Assembly (NCBI RefSeq): GCF_001952935.1
Contig: NZ_CP018319.1
Span: forward strand, 1,477,501-1,541,500
Direction: 5' to 3'
DNA: 64,000 bases
Origin: Pseudomonas frederiksbergensis
GTDB taxonomy: Bacteria > Pseudomonadota > Gammaproteobacteria > Pseudomonadales > Pseudomonadaceae
Position 1 is the first letter of the stretch, and every line of letters starts with the position of its first letter. A program made the position numbers and the translations under genes. The notes below the pieces were generated by a model. That model was not told where the DNA came from. It did no database searches and saw only the letters and a list, made by a program, of their open reading frames with translations. This document shows, in pieces, positions 47,066 to 58,955 of this stretch.

Positions 47066-47090
47066 GAAACTGTTTCAAAGAAACAGTTTC
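47066..47090 (-). promoter_or_regulatory. Perfect leader hairpin upstream of rpsO
   Basis: GAAACTGTTTC-TTT-GAAACAGTTTC on the coding strand is an 11-bp perfect stem with a 3-base loop, ending 19 bases before the rpsO start and next to the Shine-Dalgarno. It may be a target for S15 feedback or for RNA processing. Confidence 0.5.
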
Positions 47091-47163
47091 AACAGGCCAG
47101 GGACAAATCCCTGTATCTAAAAATGAGTAGTGACCGTGCCTGTTAACAGCCACCCTCGTCCGG

Positions 47164-48081
47164 TCATTCTGACCGAATCAGTCGACGTGGCGCGATGCGC
47201 CCGTCTTCGCTCACTTCACCGATACCGATGAAGCGGCCATTGTGATCCTGTACCCGCACCATGCCGAACTTCGGTGCATCCGGGGCTCGTACCGGTTGGC
47301 CGTTAAGCCAGTAGAACGAGCTGTGCTCCGAGAACTGCAACAGTGGCCAATCCAGCAGGCCGCTGTCCGAGGGCATCAAAAAGCGATCGACCGCTTCGTT
47401 GCCGCCTTCGGCATGTACCGCTTCCAACTCTTCCAGGGTGACTGTCTGCGCCAGCGTGAAAGGCCCGGCCTGGGTACGTCGCAGTTCAGCAACGTATGCG
47501 CCACAACCGAGTTGCTCACCGATATCCTCCACCAGGGTGCGGATATAGGTACCTTTGGTGCAATCCACCGCAAGCCGCGCAGTATCACCTTCAAAGGCCA
47601 GTAATTCCAAGCGCGTAATAGTAACAGAACGCGGTTCGCGCTCCACTACTTCACCTGCCCGGGCCAGCTTGTACAACGGCTGGCCATCACGCTTGAGCGC
47701 CGAGTACATGGGCGGTATCTGGCTGATTTGCCCACGAAATTTCGGCAGTACCGCTTCGACATCGGCGCGACCAACGGTCACCGGGCGCTCCAGCAAAACT
47801 TCACCTTCGGCATCGGCCGTGGTGGTGGTCTTGCCCAGTTGCGCCAGGGTTTCGTAACCCTTGTCGGAATCGAGCAGGTATTGCGAAAACTTGGTGGCCT
47901 CACCGAAGCACAACGGCAACACGCCGGTGGCCAGCGGGTCGAGACTGCCGGTGTGCCCGGCCTTCTCGGCGTTCAGCAGCCAGCGAACCTTCTGCAACGC
48001 CGCATTGGAGGTGAACCCCAAAGGCTTGTCGAGCAGGATGATGCCGCTGACGTTACGACGGATACGTTTGACCTGAGCCAC
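47164..48081 (-). CDS. truB: tRNA pseudouridine-55 synthase
   Basis: Isomerises U55 in the T loop of tRNAs (305 aa). The catalytic aspartate is in [15 protein letters not shown] near residue 45; further marks are [20 protein letters not shown] and [18 protein letters not shown]-terminal PUA-like domain is suggested by the last 60 residues. It overlaps nothing; rbfA ends 3 bases upstream of its start. The leading residues [20 protein letters not shown] are standard. Confidence 0.97.
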   Translation of the reverse strand: MAQVKRIRRNVSGIILLDKPLGFTSNAALQKVRWLLNAEKAGHTGSLDPLATGVLPLCFGEATKFSQYLLDSDKGYETLAQLGKTTTTADAEGEVLLERPVTVGRADVEAVLPKFRGQISQIPPMYSALKRDGQPLYKLARAGEVVEREPRSVTITRLELLAFEGDTARLAVDCTKGTYIRTLVEDIGEQLGCGAYVAELRRTQAGPFTLAQTVTLEELEAVHAEGGNEAVDRFLMPSDSGLLDWPLLQFSEHSSFYWLNGQPVRAPDAPKFGMVRVQDHNGRFIGIGEVSEDGRIAPRRLIRSE

Positions 48082-48084
48082 CGA

Positions 48085-48486
48085 TTACTCCTTGGTGTCT
48101 TCGGCTTCTGCCGCAACCGGATGCTGATTGTCTTCAGCGACCGCACGTTCGATCAATGCCGACAGATGAGCACCACGCACGACGCTTTCGTCGTAGTGGA
48201 AGTGCAACTGCGGAACGCTGCGCAACTTCATTTCGCGAGCCAACTGCATGCGCAGGAAACCGGCGGCGGAGTTGAGCACCTTGATGCTTTGCGCGATATC
48301 TTCGGCGTTGTCCTGCCCCATCACCGTGATGAAGATCTTGGCGTGACCGACGTCACGGCTGACTTCAACAGCGGTAATGGTGACCAGGCCGACGCGCGGG
48401 TCTTTGACTTCACGACGGATCAGCTGTGCCAGCTCACGCTGCATCTGATCGCCGATACGTTGGGTACGGCTGTATTCTTTTGCCAT
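48085..48486 (-). CDS. rbfA: 30S ribosome-binding factor A
   Basis: A KH-fold assembly factor for the 30S subunit, important for 16S 5' end maturation and growth in the cold (133 aa). The N-terminus [19 protein letters not shown] and [19 protein letters not shown] are family marks, followed by [20 protein letters not shown]. It lies between infB and truB as in most bacteria. An AGGTAACAAGAC leader precedes the ATG. Confidence 0.97.
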   Translation of the reverse strand: MAKEYSRTQRIGDQMQRELAQLIRREVKDPRVGLVTITAVEVSRDVGHAKIFITVMGQDNAEDIAQSIKVLNSAAGFLRMQLAREMKLRSVPQLHFHYDESVVRGAHLSALIERAVAEDNQHPVAAEAEDTKE

Positions 48487-48540
48487 GTCTTGTTACCTGT
48501 TACTGCCCCACGGTGAAACCCGAAGGGTCTGAAAGCGGCA

Positions 48541-48574
48541 AACGCCCGGCCTGACAAAAGCCAGACCGGGCGTT
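48541..48574 (-). other. Intra-operon hairpin between infB and rbfA
   Basis: AACGCCCGG and CCGGGCGTT form the base of a stem extended by a partly paired CCTGAC/GCCAGA and closed by a 4-base loop. It has no T-run, so it may stabilise or process the infB mRNA end rather than stop transcription. Confidence 0.55.
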
Positions 48575-48645
48575 GCGTTTAGAGTCCTGACGATGCGCCG
48601 TGCATCTGCATGCGGCGGCTCATCGTGGCCCTTGAAGTGCGCGAG

Positions 48646-51174
48646 TTAGAGGCTGCGAGCAACCTGAACCTTCTCGAAGACTTCGATCTTGTCACCGACT
48701 TTGACGTCGTTGTAGCTCTTCACGCCGATACCGCATTCCATGCCGGCACGTACTTCGGAAGCGTCATCCTTGAAGCGGCGCAGGGATTCCAGCTCGCCTT
48801 CGAAGATAACGATGTCTTCACGCAGTACACGGATTGGACGGTTACGGTGAACAACACCTTCGATAACCATGCAACCGGCGATCGCGCCAAACTTCGGCGA
48901 ACGGAACACGTCACGCACTTCAGCGGTACCCAGGATGTTCTCGCGAACATCGCTGCCCAGCATACCGGTGAGGGCTTTCTTGACGTCTTCGATGATGTCG
49001 TAGATCACGTTGTAGTAACGCATATCCAGACCTTCCTGCTCGACGATCTTGCGAGCGCCAGCATCGGCACGCACGTTGAAGCCGAACAGTACAGCGTTGG
49101 AGGCCAGCGCCAGGTTGGCGTCGGACTCGGTGATACCACCGACACCGCCACCGACAACACGCACTTGCACTTCGTCGTTACCCAGGCCGTTCAAGGCACC
49201 GTTCAACGCTTCCAGCGAACCACGGACGTCGGATTTGAGGACGATGTTGAGCGTCTTCTTCTCTTCCTGACCCATGTTCTCGAAGATGTTTTCAAGCTTG
49301 CCAGCGTGAGCACGGGCCAGTTTGACTTCGCGGAACTTGCCTTGACGGAACAGAGCCACTTCACGGGCTTTCTTCTCGTCAGCAACTACGCTCATCTCGT
49401 CGCCAGCGTCCGGGGTACCGTCCAGGCCGAGAATCTCGACAGGGATGGAAGGACCGGCTTCCTTGATTGGCTTGCCGTTCTCGTCGAGCATGGCGCGCAC
49501 GCGGCCATAGTTCGAACCGACCAGCACCATGTCGCCTTGGCGCAGGGTACCGTCTTGAACCAGAACGGTAGCAACCGGGCCACGACCTTTGTCGAGACGC
49601 GATTCAACCACGACGCCACGGCCAGGAGCCGAAGGAGTCGCTTTCAGTTCCAGAACTTCAGCCTGCAGCAGAACAGCTTCGAGCAACTCGTCCACGCCAG
49701 TACCGACTTTCGCCGAAACCGATACGAACGGGGTGTCGCCGCCCCACTCTTCCGAAGTCACGCCGTGAACCGACAGTTCGCTACGAATGCGATCGAGATC
49801 GGCGCCCGGCTTGTCGATTTTGTTCACTGCAACAACCAGTGGAACACCAGCGGCCTTGGCGTGCTGAACGGCTTCAACGGTCTGCGGCATTACGCCGTCG
49901 TCCGCTGCAACCACCAGGATCACGATGTCGGTCGCCTTGGCACCACGGGCACGCATGGCGGTAAACGCGGCGTGACCAGGGGTGTCGAGGAAGGTGACCA
50001 TGCCGCGTTCGGTTTCAACGTGGTACGCACCGATGTGCTGGGTGATACCGCCGGCTTCGCCAGCAGCTACCTTGGCACGACGGATATAGTCGAGCAGCGA
50101 GGTCTTACCGTGGTCGACGTGGCCCATTACGGTCACAACCGGTGCACGGGAGAACGCTTCACCTTCAAACTTCAGGGACTCGGCCAGGGAATCTTCCAGG
50201 GCGGTGTCGCTGACCAGGGTCACTTTGTGGCCCAGCTCTTCGGCAACCAGTTGGGCAGTTTCCTGATCCAGTACCTGGTTGATGGTCGCTGGAGTACCCA
50301 GTTTGAACATGAACTTGATGATTTCAGCAGCCTTGACCGACATCTGCTGGGCAAGATCGCCAACAGTGATGGTCTCGCCGATCTTCACTTCGCGCACTAC
50401 AGGGCCGGTTGGGCTCTGGAAACCGTGAGCGTTGCGTTTCTTCAGCTTGGCCTTGCCGCGACCACCACGACGGAAGCCATCGCTTTCTTCGTCGGTAGTA
50501 CGTGGGGCAACGCGTGGAGCAGGCGCTTTCTCTTTGACCGAAGCACGATGCGGAGCGTTTTTGCGCTCACCATCGCCACTGCCACGACGACTGTTATCGT
50601 CGGCACGTGGTTTGTCCGGACGGCGCTGTTCGTTCTGCTTGTTACGAACGTCAGCAGACGGCGCTGGTGCAGCCGCCACAACCGGCGCGCTTTCACGTAC
50701 TGGCTCGGCAACTGCAGCAGGTGCTGCAACGGCGTCGTTAGTAGCGGATTGCGCAGCAGCAGGCTGGCGACGTGCGTCTTCTTCGGCGCGACGCTTGGCT
50801 TCTTCTTCAGCCTTCTGACGTGCAGCATTTTCTACTGCGCGACGTTCTTCCAGTTCGCGTTTGCGCTCGGCTTCGATTTCTTCCGGGCTGCGCTGTACGA
50901 AAACTTTCTTTTTACGTACTTCAACACTGATGCTTTTGCTGCCAGCAACACGCAATGTGCTGGTGGTTTTACGCTGCAGTGTGATCTTGCGTGGTTCTTC
51001 CACTTTCGCCTTGTGGCTGCTTTTCAAGTGAGTCAGCAAAGATTGCTTCTCACTGTCAGTCACATGTTCTTCGGCGGCGGTGTGCGGCAGACCTGCCTCA
51101 CGCATCTGCTGCAACAGGCGCTCTACCGGTGTTTTGACCTCATCGGCCAGTTGTTTCACCGTGACTTGCGTCAT
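48646..51174 (-). CDS. infB: Translation initiation factor IF-2
   Basis: A GTPase that brings initiator tRNA to the ribosome (842 aa). The N-terminal IF2-N repeats ([21 protein letters not shown]) are followed by a charged linker (about residues 95-235, Lys/Arg/Glu/Ala-rich). A second IF2-N follows, then the G domain with GHVDHGKT at 351-358, DTPGHAAF, and NKIDKPGAD. Domains II to IV close the protein. Its initiator tRNA partner is encoded only 2.2 kb upstream in the same direction. The start ATG at 51174 gives a standard N-terminus. Confidence 0.98.
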   Translation of the reverse strand: MTQVTVKQLADEVKTPVERLLQQMREAGLPHTAAEEHVTDSEKQSLLTHLKSSHKAKVEEPRKITLQRKTTSTLRVAGSKSISVEVRKKKVFVQRSPEEIEAERKRELEERRAVENAARQKAEEEAKRRAEEDARRQPAAAQSATNDAVAAPAAVAEPVRESAPVVAAAPAPSADVRNKQNEQRRPDKPRADDNSRRGSGDGERKNAPHRASVKEKAPAPRVAPRTTDEESDGFRRGGRGKAKLKKRNAHGFQSPTGPVVREVKIGETITVGDLAQQMSVKAAEIIKFMFKLGTPATINQVLDQETAQLVAEELGHKVTLVSDTALEDSLAESLKFEGEAFSRAPVVTVMGHVDHGKTSLLDYIRRAKVAAGEAGGITQHIGAYHVETERGMVTFLDTPGHAAFTAMRARGAKATDIVILVVAADDGVMPQTVEAVQHAKAAGVPLVVAVNKIDKPGADLDRIRSELSVHGVTSEEWGGDTPFVSVSAKVGTGVDELLEAVLLQAEVLELKATPSAPGRGVVVESRLDKGRGPVATVLVQDGTLRQGDMVLVGSNYGRVRAMLDENGKPIKEAGPSIPVEILGLDGTPDAGDEMSVVADEKKAREVALFRQGKFREVKLARAHAGKLENIFENMGQEEKKTLNIVLKSDVRGSLEALNGALNGLGNDEVQVRVVGGGVGGITESDANLALASNAVLFGFNVRADAGARKIVEQEGLDMRYYNVIYDIIEDVKKALTGMLGSDVRENILGTAEVRDVFRSPKFGAIAGCMVIEGVVHRNRPIRVLREDIVIFEGELESLRRFKDDASEVRAGMECGIGVKSYNDVKVGDKIEVFEKVQVARSL

Positions 51175-51201
51175 GCACTTCTCTCCTCAGGCCGCGCCTA
51201 A

Positions 51202-52683
51202 TTACTCGAACCAGTGGGCTCGGGCGGCCATGATCAACTTGCCGGCACGATCATCGTCAATGCCGTCGATGTCGAGCAGGTCGTCAATAGACTGCTCGGC
51301 CAGGTCTTCGCGGGTAATTACGCCGCGCACCGCCAGTTCCATCGCCAAATCCTTGTCCATACCCTCAAGCGAGAGCAGGTCTTCGGCCGGATGGGCGTCT
51401 GCCAGCTTTTCCTCAGTAGCGATGGCTTTGGTCAACAAACGATCCTTGGCGCGAGCGCGAAGCTCGTTGACGGTTTCTTCGTCAAAGCCGTCGATGTTGA
51501 GCATTTCTTCCAACGGTACGTAGGCAATCTCTTCCAGGCTCGTGAAACCTTCATCTACCAGCACCTGTGCCAGGTCTTCGTCGACTTCCAGCTCGTCGAT
51601 GAAGTTGCGCAGGATGTCGCCGGTTTCTGCTTGCTGCTTAGCCTGGATGTCCGATTCGGTCATCACGTTCAGGGTCCAGCCAGTCAACTGGCTAGCCAGA
51701 CGCACGTTCTGACCACCTCGACCAATGGCCTGAGCCAGATTGTCTGCGCCAACGGCGATGTCCATTGCATGGGCATCTTCGTCAACGATAATTGCCGCCA
51801 CTTCAGCCGGCGACATTGCATTGATTACAAACTGAGCCGGGTTGTCGTCCCACAGGACGATGTCCACACGCTCACCGCCCAACTCACCCGACACTGCCTG
51901 GACGCGCGAACCGCGCATACCGATGCAAGCGCCTTGCGGGTCGATGCGTTTGTCCTTGGAGCGGACCGCGATCTTGGCGCGCGAACCCGGGTCACGGGAT
52001 GCCGCCATTACTTCGATCAGGCCTTCAGCGATTTCCGGCACTTCGATGCGGAACAACTCGATCAGCATTTCCGGCGCGGTTCGCGACAGGATCAGCTGCG
52101 GGCCGCGGTTCTCGGTGCGGATTTCCTTGAGCAGCGCACGCAGACGCACGCCAACCCGGAAGGTTTCGCGAGAAATGATGTCTTCACGAGCCAGCAACGC
52201 CTCGGCGTTGTTGCCCAGGTCGACGATCACGTTGTCGCGGGTCACTTTCTTCACGGTGCCGGAGATGATCTCCCCCAGGCGCTCGCGATAGGCATCAACG
52301 ACTTGAGCGCGCTCGGCTTCGCGAACTTTCTGCACGATGACTTGCTTGGCAGTCTGTGCAGCGATGCGGCCGAACTCAATGGACTCGATCTTTTCTTCGA
52401 CTACATCACCAACCTGAGCACCAGGATGCGTTTCGGCAACCTTGCTCGGCCAGGTTTCGATGGCCGGATCGTCCAGGTCTGCTTCTTCGACGACCGTCCA
52501 GCGACGGAATGTCTCGTAAGCACCGGTGTGGCGATTGATTTCCACACGCAGATCGACTTCGTCCTCGAAACGTTTTTTGGTAGCAGTGGCCAGAGCCAGC
52601 TCCAACGCTTCAAAAATTACGTTTGCCGGTACGCCCTTTTCATTGGATACCGACTCAACAACCAGCAGTACTTCTTTGCTCAT
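51202..52683 (-). CDS. nusA: Transcription termination/antitermination factor NusA
   Basis: Binds RNA polymerase and RNA to modulate pausing, termination and antitermination (493 aa). Order: N-terminal polymerase-binding domain ([20 protein letters not shown]), S1 domain ([20 protein letters not shown]), two KH domains ([19 protein letters not shown] among them) and two C-terminal acidic repeats ([19 protein letters not shown] and [19 protein letters not shown]) that contact the alpha subunit. The start at 52683 is chosen over a 7-codon longer frame because it gives the usual MSKEVLLV. Confidence 0.98.
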   Translation of the reverse strand: MSKEVLLVVESVSNEKGVPANVIFEALELALATATKKRFEDEVDLRVEINRHTGAYETFRRWTVVEEADLDDPAIETWPSKVAETHPGAQVGDVVEEKIESIEFGRIAAQTAKQVIVQKVREAERAQVVDAYRERLGEIISGTVKKVTRDNVIVDLGNNAEALLAREDIISRETFRVGVRLRALLKEIRTENRGPQLILSRTAPEMLIELFRIEVPEIAEGLIEVMAASRDPGSRAKIAVRSKDKRIDPQGACIGMRGSRVQAVSGELGGERVDIVLWDDNPAQFVINAMSPAEVAAIIVDEDAHAMDIAVGADNLAQAIGRGGQNVRLASQLTGWTLNVMTESDIQAKQQAETGDILRNFIDELEVDEDLAQVLVDEGFTSLEEIAYVPLEEMLNIDGFDEETVNELRARAKDRLLTKAIATEEKLADAHPAEDLLSLEGMDKDLAMELAVRGVITREDLAEQSIDDLLDIDGIDDDRAGKLIMAARAHWFE

Positions 52684-52730
52684 CGTACGCCTCGCCTTTC
52701 GCAAGCCATTGGATCCGCGGGATCCGCGTC

Positions 52731-53189
52731 TCAGTCAAAACTGGGAATAATGTTGGCCTTGTCGATCATATCGATCGGCAACAGGAACTCATGGTCTTCT
52801 ACCTGCACCACGACGTCCTGCTCTTCTACACCGCGCAGAAGGCCCTGAAAGTTGCGTCGGCCTTCAAAAGGCGAGCGCAGCTTGATCTTCACTTGTTCAC
52901 CGGCAAATTTTGCAAACTGCTCAATAGTGAACAGCGGGCGTTCCATGCCAGGCGAGGAAACTTCAAGGGTGTATTCAACGGCGATTGGATCTTCAACATC
53001 CAGAACACCACTGATCTGACGGCTGACAATGGCACAATCGTCCACCAGCACACCGCCCTCTTTATCGATATAAACGCGCAACATTGAGTGGCGACCTTGA
53101 GCCGAAAACTCAATACCCCAGCATTCATAGCCTAGGGCCACGACCACCGGGGCCAGCAAGGCCTGCAACTCTTCTAGCTTGCTCGACAC
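52731..53189 (-). CDS. rimP: Ribosome maturation factor RimP
   Basis: A 30S assembly factor of 152 aa that opens the nusA-infB operon. Family marks are [51 protein letters not shown] and the C-terminal Sm-like part ([19 protein letters not shown]). The start is GTG at 53189 ([12 protein letters not shown]), as in other Pseudomonas; the frame runs further up into the leader hairpins, which cannot be coding. AGGGGGTTCAG lies just before it. Confidence 0.94.
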   Translation of the reverse strand: MSSKLEELQALLAPVVVALGYECWGIEFSAQGRHSMLRVYIDKEGGVLVDDCAIVSRQISGVLDVEDPIAVEYTLEVSSPGMERPLFTIEQFAKFAGEQVKIKLRSPFEGRRNFQGLLRGVEEQDVVVQVEDHEFLLPIDMIDKANIIPSFD

Positions 53190-53228
53190 CTGAACCCCCT
53201 CGTGCATGTATGTGCATGCTGTGCAAAA

Positions 53229-53252
53229 TAAAAAAATGGGCGAAACGCCCAT
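53229..53252 (-). terminator. Terminator-like hairpin in the rimP leader
   Basis: On the minus strand ATGGGCG-TTT-CGCCCAT is followed by a T-run of seven. It lies 40 bases before the rimP start and after a second stem (AACGCCG / CGGCGTT). It could be an attenuator of the rimP operon or a second terminator of the tRNA transcript. Confidence 0.65.
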
Positions 53253-53296
53253 CCTTGAAACGCCGTCGAACAGCGGCGTTGAAAGTGTCCAGCTAA

Positions 53297-53319
53297 CAAA
53301 AAGCCCCTTAAAAGGGGCT
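53297..53319 (-). terminator. Terminator of tRNA-fMet
   Basis: AGCCCCTT / AAGGGGCT with a 2-base loop and a T-run, beginning 9 bases after the tRNA's CCA end on the minus strand. Confidence 0.8.
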
Positions 53320-53327
53320 CCTTAAAC

Positions 53328-53404
<77 letters not shown>

Positions 53405-53466
53405 ACAAAGCTGGGGCGGAAGTATACGACCGATCCCTGACAGGGTCAATGTAACCTTCCACCTAC

Positions 53467-53489
53467 AAGAAAGCCCGCTACTGCGGGCT
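53467..53489 (-). terminator. Terminator between tRNA-Leu and tRNA-fMet
   Basis: AGCCCGC-AGTA-GCGGGCT on the minus strand followed by TTTCTT, 11 bases after tRNA-Leu. Confidence 0.75.
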
Positions 53490-53500
53490 CTCCTGATAAT

Positions 53501-53586
53501 TGGTACCGAGAAGGGGACTCGAACCCCTACACCCTATGGGCACAACCACCTCAAGGTTGCGTGTCTACCAATTCCACCACCTCGGC
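53501..53586 (-). tRNA. tRNA-Leu (anticodon GAG)
   Basis: An 86-base class II tRNA with a long variable arm (TGCCCATAGGGTG region), anticodon stem CAACC / GGTTG around TTGAGGT (GAG), T arm GGGG-TTCGAGT-CCCC and an encoded CCA. It lies 22 bases after secG on the same strand, the usual secG-tRNA-Leu linkage. Confidence 0.97.
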
Positions 53587-53608
53587 AATACTACGTTTGA
53601 AACCCTTC

Positions 53609-53992
53609 TTACTTTTGCTCTTGAGCTGGAGGCACGTCAGTCGCTGGAGTAGCCGACTTTTGCTCTTGAAGCACCGGTACATCATCAGAAGCCGGTTGTT
53701 GCTTTGGAACTTCCAACACTGCTGGATTTGGCAAACCTACTTGAGTCAGCTCATGAGCCTTCTCTTTAGCAAAGTAACCTAACCCTAAGCTGGTTATGAA
53801 GAAACCGGCGGCAAGTATAGCAGTAAACTTACTAAGAAAGGTAGAGGAACCTTGGCTTCCGAACACAGTATTTGAAGCACCTGCTCCGAAAGACGCGCCA
53901 GCATCCGCACCTTTACCCTGCTGAAGCAATACCAGAGCAACTACGCCCAACGCACCCAGCAGATGAAAAACGACTACGACTGTTTCCAGCAT
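53609..53992 (-). CDS. secG: Preprotein translocase subunit SecG
   Basis: A small membrane partner of SecYE that helps protein export (127 aa). Two membrane segments are visible: [20 protein letters not shown] near the N-terminus and [20 protein letters not shown] after the conserved [17 protein letters not shown]. The C-terminal tail is Pro/Glu/Gln-rich and contains a near-repeat ([21 protein letters not shown]), longer than in E. coli but common in Pseudomonas. The start at 53992 ([12 protein letters not shown]) is chosen; the longer frame overlaps tpiA. Confidence 0.95.
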   Translation of the reverse strand: MLETVVVVFHLLGALGVVALVLLQQGKGADAGASFGAGASNTVFGSQGSSTFLSKFTAILAAGFFITSLGLGYFAKEKAHELTQVGLPNPAVLEVPKQQPASDDVPVLQEQKSATPATDVPPAQEQK

Positions 53993-53996
53993 TTTT

Positions 53997-54752
53997 TCAG
54001 TTTCCCGCGGCGCGACAAATCGCACCGAACTCATCTGCATTCAGGGAAGCCCCACCAATGAGCCCCCCATCGATATCCGGCATGCCGAACAGTTCGACCG
54101 CATTGGCCGCCTTCACGCTGCCGCCGTATAGAAGCCGCACACCTTGTGCGACCTCAGAATTCTCTGCCGCCAACTGAGCGCGAATGGCTGCATGCACATC
54201 CTGCGCTTGTTGCGGCGAAGCAGTCAGTCCGGTGCCAATGGCCCAGACCGGCTCGTAAGCGATTACTGCCTTTGCAAAAGCACCAACACCGAGCTCCTCT
54301 ATGATACTGCCTAGCTGACGCCCGACAACCTCAAGAGTTTTTCCAGCTTCGCGCTCTTCAAGGGTTTCCCCTACGCACAACACTGGAATCAAGCCACAAG
54401 CCTGTGCCGCTGCGAACTTGCGAATCAGCATTCCGTCCTGCTCGCCCATTATCTGGCGGCGCTCGGAGTGCCCGACAAGCACCAGGGAACAACCTGCATC
54501 CACCAACTGAGCCGGCGAAACCTCACCGGTCAATGCACCTTGCATGGATTCCACCGCAGAATTCTGCGCGCCGACCGAAATCGACTTTCCTTCCAGGCCA
54601 TCAATCACTTGATTGATATGCAAGCAAGGCGGGAATACCGCAACATCAACATCGCTCGGCAAGGCCAGATGACGAAGGCCATTGATCAGCTCAGCGACGC
54701 TGGCGCGGGTACCGTGCATCTTCCAGTTACCAGCTACCATAGGGCGACGCAT
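53997..54752 (-). CDS. tpiA: Triosephosphate isomerase
   Basis: Interconverts glyceraldehyde-3-phosphate and dihydroxyacetone phosphate (251 aa). GNWKMHG (catalytic Lys), VGHSERR (catalytic His) and [11 protein letters not shown] (catalytic Glu) are all present, as is the phosphate loop [12 protein letters not shown]. It lies 4 bases upstream of secG and 66 bases after glmM on the same strand. Confidence 0.98.
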   Translation of the reverse strand: MRRPMVAGNWKMHGTRASVAELINGLRHLALPSDVDVAVFPPCLHINQVIDGLEGKSISVGAQNSAVESMQGALTGEVSPAQLVDAGCSLVLVGHSERRQIMGEQDGMLIRKFAAAQACGLIPVLCVGETLEEREAGKTLEVVGRQLGSIIEELGVGAFAKAVIAYEPVWAIGTGLTASPQQAQDVHAAIRAQLAAENSEVAQGVRLLYGGSVKAANAVELFGMPDIDGGLIGGASLNADEFGAICRAAGN

Positions 54753-54818
54753 GCTGTACCTCGTCGGTCAAAGTGGGCGCAGATGTTACCCAACACAATC
54801 ATGGCTGGCAAGCCGAAA

Positions 54819-56156
54819 TCAGGCAGAAACTTCAGTAACCAGTTTTGCCAGCTCTTCGGCATAGCCGCGAACCTGTTTTTCGTCCTCGCCTTCGACCATG
54901 ACCCGCACCAGCGGTTCCGTCCCGGACTTGCGCAGCAGCACGCGCCCACGACCAGCCATGGCCTGGGTAACGCGCTCGCTTGCCTCTGTGACGAACGGGT
55001 GATCAAGAGGGCTCGCACCGCCGCCGAATCGAACATTGATCAGCACCTGAGGACACTTGCGCAGCGCCTGACGCGATTGCGCAAGCCCCTCGGAGCGAGT
55101 CTTCAGCGCCATCAATACCTGCAATGCAGCAATGATCGCGTCACCGGTGGTGGTGTGGTTGAAGCAGACAATGTGCCCCGAGTTTTCACCACCCACCAGC
55201 CAATTGCGCTCCAGCAACTCGGAGATTACGTACCGGTCGCCAACATTGGCCCGCACAAAAGGAATTGCCAGATCCGCCAGGGCCAATTCCAACCCCAGGT
55301 TACTCATCAGCGTACCGACCACGCCGCCCTGCAACTTGCCCTGCACATGCAGGTCGCGAGCAATGATGAACAGCAACTCATCACCGTCGACGACAGCACC
55401 GGTATGGTCAACCATCTGAACGCGGTCGCCATCACCGTCAAAGGCGATACCCAAATCAGCATGCTCGGCCAAGACGGCAGCTTGCAGCGGCTCCATATGG
55501 GTCGAACCGCAGTTTTCGTTGATGTTCAGGCCATTAGGATGAGCAGAAAGTACAACGACTTCGGCTCCCAGCTCACGGAATACACTCGGAGCCACCTTGT
55601 AGGTCGCGCCGTGAGCGCAGTCGATCACGATCTTCAAGCCCGCGAAACTGGTGCCTGTAGGGACGCTACTTTTGCAGAATTCGATATAGCGACCTGAAGC
55701 ATCGTTGATGCGCGATACCTTGCCGATCTTGCTCGACTCAACCACGGTCATCGGTGTGTCGAGCAACTCTTCGATCATGTGTTCGACTTCATCAGGAAGC
55801 TTGGTGCCTTTCCCCGAGAAAAACTTGATGCCATTGTCATCGTGAGGGTTGTGCGAGGCACTGATGACGATACCCGCTTCGGCCTGGAAGGTACGCGTCA
55901 AGTAGGCGATGGCCGGTGTAGGCATCGGCCCCAAGAGCATGACATCGGCACCCGCCGAAGTAAGTCCGGCCTCGAGCGCAGACTCGAACATATATCCGGA
56001 AATCCGGGTGTCCTTGCCCACCAACACCTTACAGGCGCCCATTTTGCGGAACGCCATGCCCGCAGCCCAGCCGAGCTTGAGCATGAAGTCAGGAGTAATC
56101 GGATATTCGCCGACCCGACCACGAATGCCGTCGGTACCAAAGTATTTCTTAGTCAT
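54819..56156 (-). CDS. glmM: Phosphoglucosamine mutase
   Basis: Converts glucosamine-6-phosphate to glucosamine-1-phosphate for UDP-GlcNAc and cell-wall synthesis (445 aa). The phosphorylated serine is S101 in [16 protein letters not shown]; the metal loop is FDGDGDRV. The sugar-binding GGENSGHI and the C-terminal phosphate site ([15 protein letters not shown]) are intact. The gene is in the common ftsH-folP-glmM order. Confidence 0.98.
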   Translation of the reverse strand: MTKKYFGTDGIRGRVGEYPITPDFMLKLGWAAGMAFRKMGACKVLVGKDTRISGYMFESALEAGLTSAGADVMLLGPMPTPAIAYLTRTFQAEAGIVISASHNPHDDNGIKFFSGKGTKLPDEVEHMIEELLDTPMTVVESSKIGKVSRINDASGRYIEFCKSSVPTGTSFAGLKIVIDCAHGATYKVAPSVFRELGAEVVVLSAHPNGLNINENCGSTHMEPLQAAVLAEHADLGIAFDGDGDRVQMVDHTGAVVDGDELLFIIARDLHVQGKLQGGVVGTLMSNLGLELALADLAIPFVRANVGDRYVISELLERNWLVGGENSGHIVCFNHTTTGDAIIAALQVLMALKTRSEGLAQSRQALRKCPQVLINVRFGGGASPLDHPFVTEASERVTQAMAGRGRVLLRKSGTEPLVRVMVEGEDEKQVRGYAEELAKLVTEVSA

Positions 56157-56172
56157 AAGTACTCCATCATTC

Positions 56173-57024
56173 TTATTCGGCTGATTCCACTGCAGCGATC
56201 ATTCGCACCACATCGACAGTTTCAGCCACATCATGGACGCGCAATATACGCGCGCCCTTGACCGAAGCCAGCGCTGCAAGCGCCAGACCGCCATATAGAC
56301 GCTCGCCAACCGGGCGATTCAAAGCCTGACCGATCATGCTCTTTCGCGAAACCCCGACCAACAGGGGCCGCCCCAAGGCATGCAAGGCCTCCATATGTTT
56401 GAACAAGCTTAAATTGTGCTGCAAGGTTTTTGCGAAGCCAAAGCCCGGATCAAGGATGATCCGGTCCGCTGTAATTCCTACCGACGCACACTGAGCCATG
56501 CGCTCGGCGAGGAACTCGCCCACCTCTTTCGTGACGTCCTGATACTGCGGATTATCCTGCATGTCGCCCGGCTCACCGAGCATATGCATCAGACAGACGG
56601 GCAGGCCAGTGGCCGCAGCCGCATCCAGAGCGCCATCGCGCCGCAGAGAACGCACGTCATTGATCAACCCTGCGCCAAGTCGTGCGGCTTCGCGCATCAC
56701 AGCCGGGGTGGAAGTGTCGACCGAGATAATGACATCCAGCTCGCGGTGTATTCGCTCGACGACCGGAGCTACGCGCTCAAGCTCTTCCAAAGGTGAAACC
56801 ACCCTGGCACCTGGCCGGGTCGATTCGCCACCGACATCAATCAATGTCGCGCCAGCAGCCACCATAGCCTCAGCATGACGCAAGGCCGCATCGAGCTGGC
56901 TATATTGGCCGCCATCAGAGAAGGAGTCGGGAGTGACATTGAGAATACCCATGACATGCGTCAGGGCTAAATCAAGAACCCGATTGCCGCAAGGCAACCG
57001 GGTCGAGGACTGAACAGAAGTCAT
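56173..57024 (-). CDS. folP: Dihydropteroate synthase
   Basis: Condenses 6-hydroxymethyl-dihydropterin diphosphate with p-aminobenzoate in folate synthesis; the sulphonamide target (283 aa). [16 protein letters not shown], the [11 protein letters not shown] loop, LINDVRSLR and [13 protein letters not shown] are conserved. The C-terminal [21 protein letters not shown] and RVHDV complete the family pattern. It lies 8 bases after ftsH. Confidence 0.97.
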   Translation of the reverse strand: MTSVQSSTRLPCGNRVLDLALTHVMGILNVTPDSFSDGGQYSQLDAALRHAEAMVAAGATLIDVGGESTRPGARVVSPLEELERVAPVVERIHRELDVIISVDTSTPAVMREAARLGAGLINDVRSLRRDGALDAAAATGLPVCLMHMLGEPGDMQDNPQYQDVTKEVGEFLAERMAQCASVGITADRIILDPGFGFAKTLQHNLSLFKHMEALHALGRPLLVGVSRKSMIGQALNRPVGERLYGGLALAALASVKGARILRVHDVAETVDVVRMIAAVESAE

Positions 57025-57032
57025 TTCAAACC

Positions 57033-58955
57033 TTAAACGTCAGCAGCCGGACCGCCGATCGGTGTTTCCGGACGCGGATCCTGTGCCACCGGAGGCGTTC
57101 CGGAGCTACCGGCGCCGCCGCCTGACCAGTCGCGAGGCTCACGAGGCGTACGACCCGCCATGATGTCGTCGATCTGATCAGCGTCGATCGTTTCGTACTT
57201 CATCAAGGCATCAGCCATGGCGTCGAGCTTGTCACGGTTATCGGTGAGGATCTGCTTGGCCGTGCCGTAGCACTGATCAATGATGCTGCGTACTTCGGAG
57301 TCGATCAACTTGGCTGTCTCACCAGAGAAGCTTGCACCCTGACCGCCACCGCCGCGACCGAGGAACACCTCGCCCTCTTCTTCTGCGTACATCAACGGGC
57401 CGAGTTTTTCCGACAAGCCCCACTTGGTTACCATGTTCCGTGCAATCTGGCTGGCACGCATGATGTCGTTTGACGCACCGGTGGTGACGCCGTCGAAGCC
57501 TAAGGTCATTTCTTCAGCAATACGACCGCCGTACAACGAGCAAATCTGACTGATCAATGCACGCTTGGACAGGCTGTAGCGATCTTCTTCCGGCAGGAAC
57601 ATGGTCACCCCCAGCGCACGACCGCGCGGGATGATCGACACCTTGTAGACCGGATCATGCTCAGGCACGACACGACCAACAATTGCGTGGCCAGCCTCGT
57701 GGTAAGCGGTGTTCTGCTTCTCTTTCTCGGACATGACCATGGATTTGCGCTCGGCGCCCATCATGATCTTGTCCTTGGCCAACTCGAACTCTTTCATTTC
57801 GACGATGCGCTTGCCAGCCCGGGCCGCGAACAATGACGCTTCGTTCACCAGGTTAGCCAGGTCGGCACCAGAGAAACCAGGGGTACCACGAGCGATCACA
57901 GCCGGAGCGACGTCGTCACCCATTGGCACTTTGCGCATGTGGACTTTGAGAATCTGCTCGCGACCACGGATATCCGGCAGACCGACGACAACCTGACGGT
58001 CGAAACGGCCCGGACGCAGCAACGCAGGGTCCAGTACGTCTGGACGGTTGGTTGCAGCGATGACGATAATGCCGTCATTCATTTCAAAGCCGTCCATCTC
58101 TACCAGCAACTGGTTGAGAGTCTGCTCGCGCTCGTCGTGACCGCCACCCATGCCGGCGCCACGGTGGCGACCGACGGCGTCGATTTCATCGATGAAGATG
58201 ATGCATGGCGCGTGTTTCTTGGCCTGTTCAAACATGTCGCGAACACGGCTGGCACCGACACCGACGAACATTTCGACGAAGTCGGAACCGGAAATGGTGA
58301 AGAACGGCACTTTGGCTTCGCCGGCAATCGCCTTGGCCAGCAAGGTTTTACCGGTACCAGGAGGCCCCACCATCAGCACACCGCGAGGAATACGACCGCC
58401 CAGACGCTGGAATTTGCCCGGATCACGCAGGAACTCGACCAGCTCACCAACCTCTTCCTTGGCTTCGTCACAACCGGCAACGTCACCCAAGGTGGTTTTC
58501 ACCTGATCTTCGGAGAGCAGACGCGCCTTGCTCTTGCCGAAGCTCATTGGCCCGCCCTTGCCACCGGCGCCGCCCTGCATCTGCCGCATGAAGAACATGA
58601 ACACGGCGATGATCACCAGGATCGGGAAGCTAGCGACCAGGAGTTGAGTCCAGATGCTTTGCTGTTCAGGCTGCTTGCCTTCGACTACGACATGGTTGTC
58701 CACGAGGTCGCCAATCAGCCCGTTGTCCTGGATTGCCGGACGAATCGTCTTGAAGCTGTCGCCATCGTTGCGTTTGCCGGTAATCACGTAGCCGTCAACC
58801 GCTACGCGCTCGACCTTTCCATCCTTGACCTGCTGGATGAAATCGGAATAGTTGAGGGTCTGCGGCTCGTTAGGGCTGGAGAAGTTGTTCATCACTGTCA
58901 CCAGGACAGCCGCGATGATCAACCACAGGATCAGATTCTTTGCCATATCGTTCAA
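57033..58955 (-). CDS. ftsH: ATP-dependent zinc metalloprotease FtsH
   Basis: A membrane AAA+ protease (640 aa) that degrades misfolded membrane proteins and regulators such as LpxC and sigma-32. Two membrane helices (residues 8-25 and about 104-123) flank a periplasmic domain. Walker A GPPGTGKT is at 197-204, with Walker [10 protein letters not shown] and [12 protein letters not shown]. The zinc site HEAGH is at 419-423. The C-terminus is Gly/Pro-rich. The TTG start at 58955 is favoured because GAGGG lies 7 bases upstream; ATG three codons on would be 16 bases away. Confidence 0.96.
   Translation of the reverse strand: MNDMAKNLILWLIIAAVLVTVMNNFSSPNEPQTLNYSDFIQQVKDGKVERVAVDGYVITGKRNDGDSFKTIRPAIQDNGLIGDLVDNHVVVEGKQPEQQSIWTQLLVASFPILVIIAVFMFFMRQMQGGAGGKGGPMSFGKSKARLLSEDQVKTTLGDVAGCDEAKEEVGELVEFLRDPGKFQRLGGRIPRGVLMVGPPGTGKTLLAKAIAGEAKVPFFTISGSDFVEMFVGVGASRVRDMFEQAKKHAPCIIFIDEIDAVGRHRGAGMGGGHDEREQTLNQLLVEMDGFEMNDGIIVIAATNRPDVLDPALLRPGRFDRQVVVGLPDIRGREQILKVHMRKVPMGDDVAPAVIARGTPGFSGADLANLVNEASLFAARAGKRIVEMKEFELAKDKIMMGAERKSMVMSEKEKQNTAYHEAGHAIVGRVVPEHDPVYKVSIIPRGRALGVTMFLPEEDRYSLSKRALISQICSLYGGRIAEEMTLGFDGVTTGASNDIMRASQIARNMVTKWGLSEKLGPLMYAEEEGEVFLGRGGGGQGASFSGETAKLIDSEVRSIIDQCYGTAKQILTDNRDKLDAMADALMKYETIDADQIDDIMAGRTPREPRDWSGGGAGSSGTPPVAQDPRPETPIGGPAADV

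Noticed and set aside
48610..51201. Plus-strand open frame of 863 codons covering infB
   Set aside because: Antisense shadow of the intact, conserved infB gene; no start context and no family resemblance.
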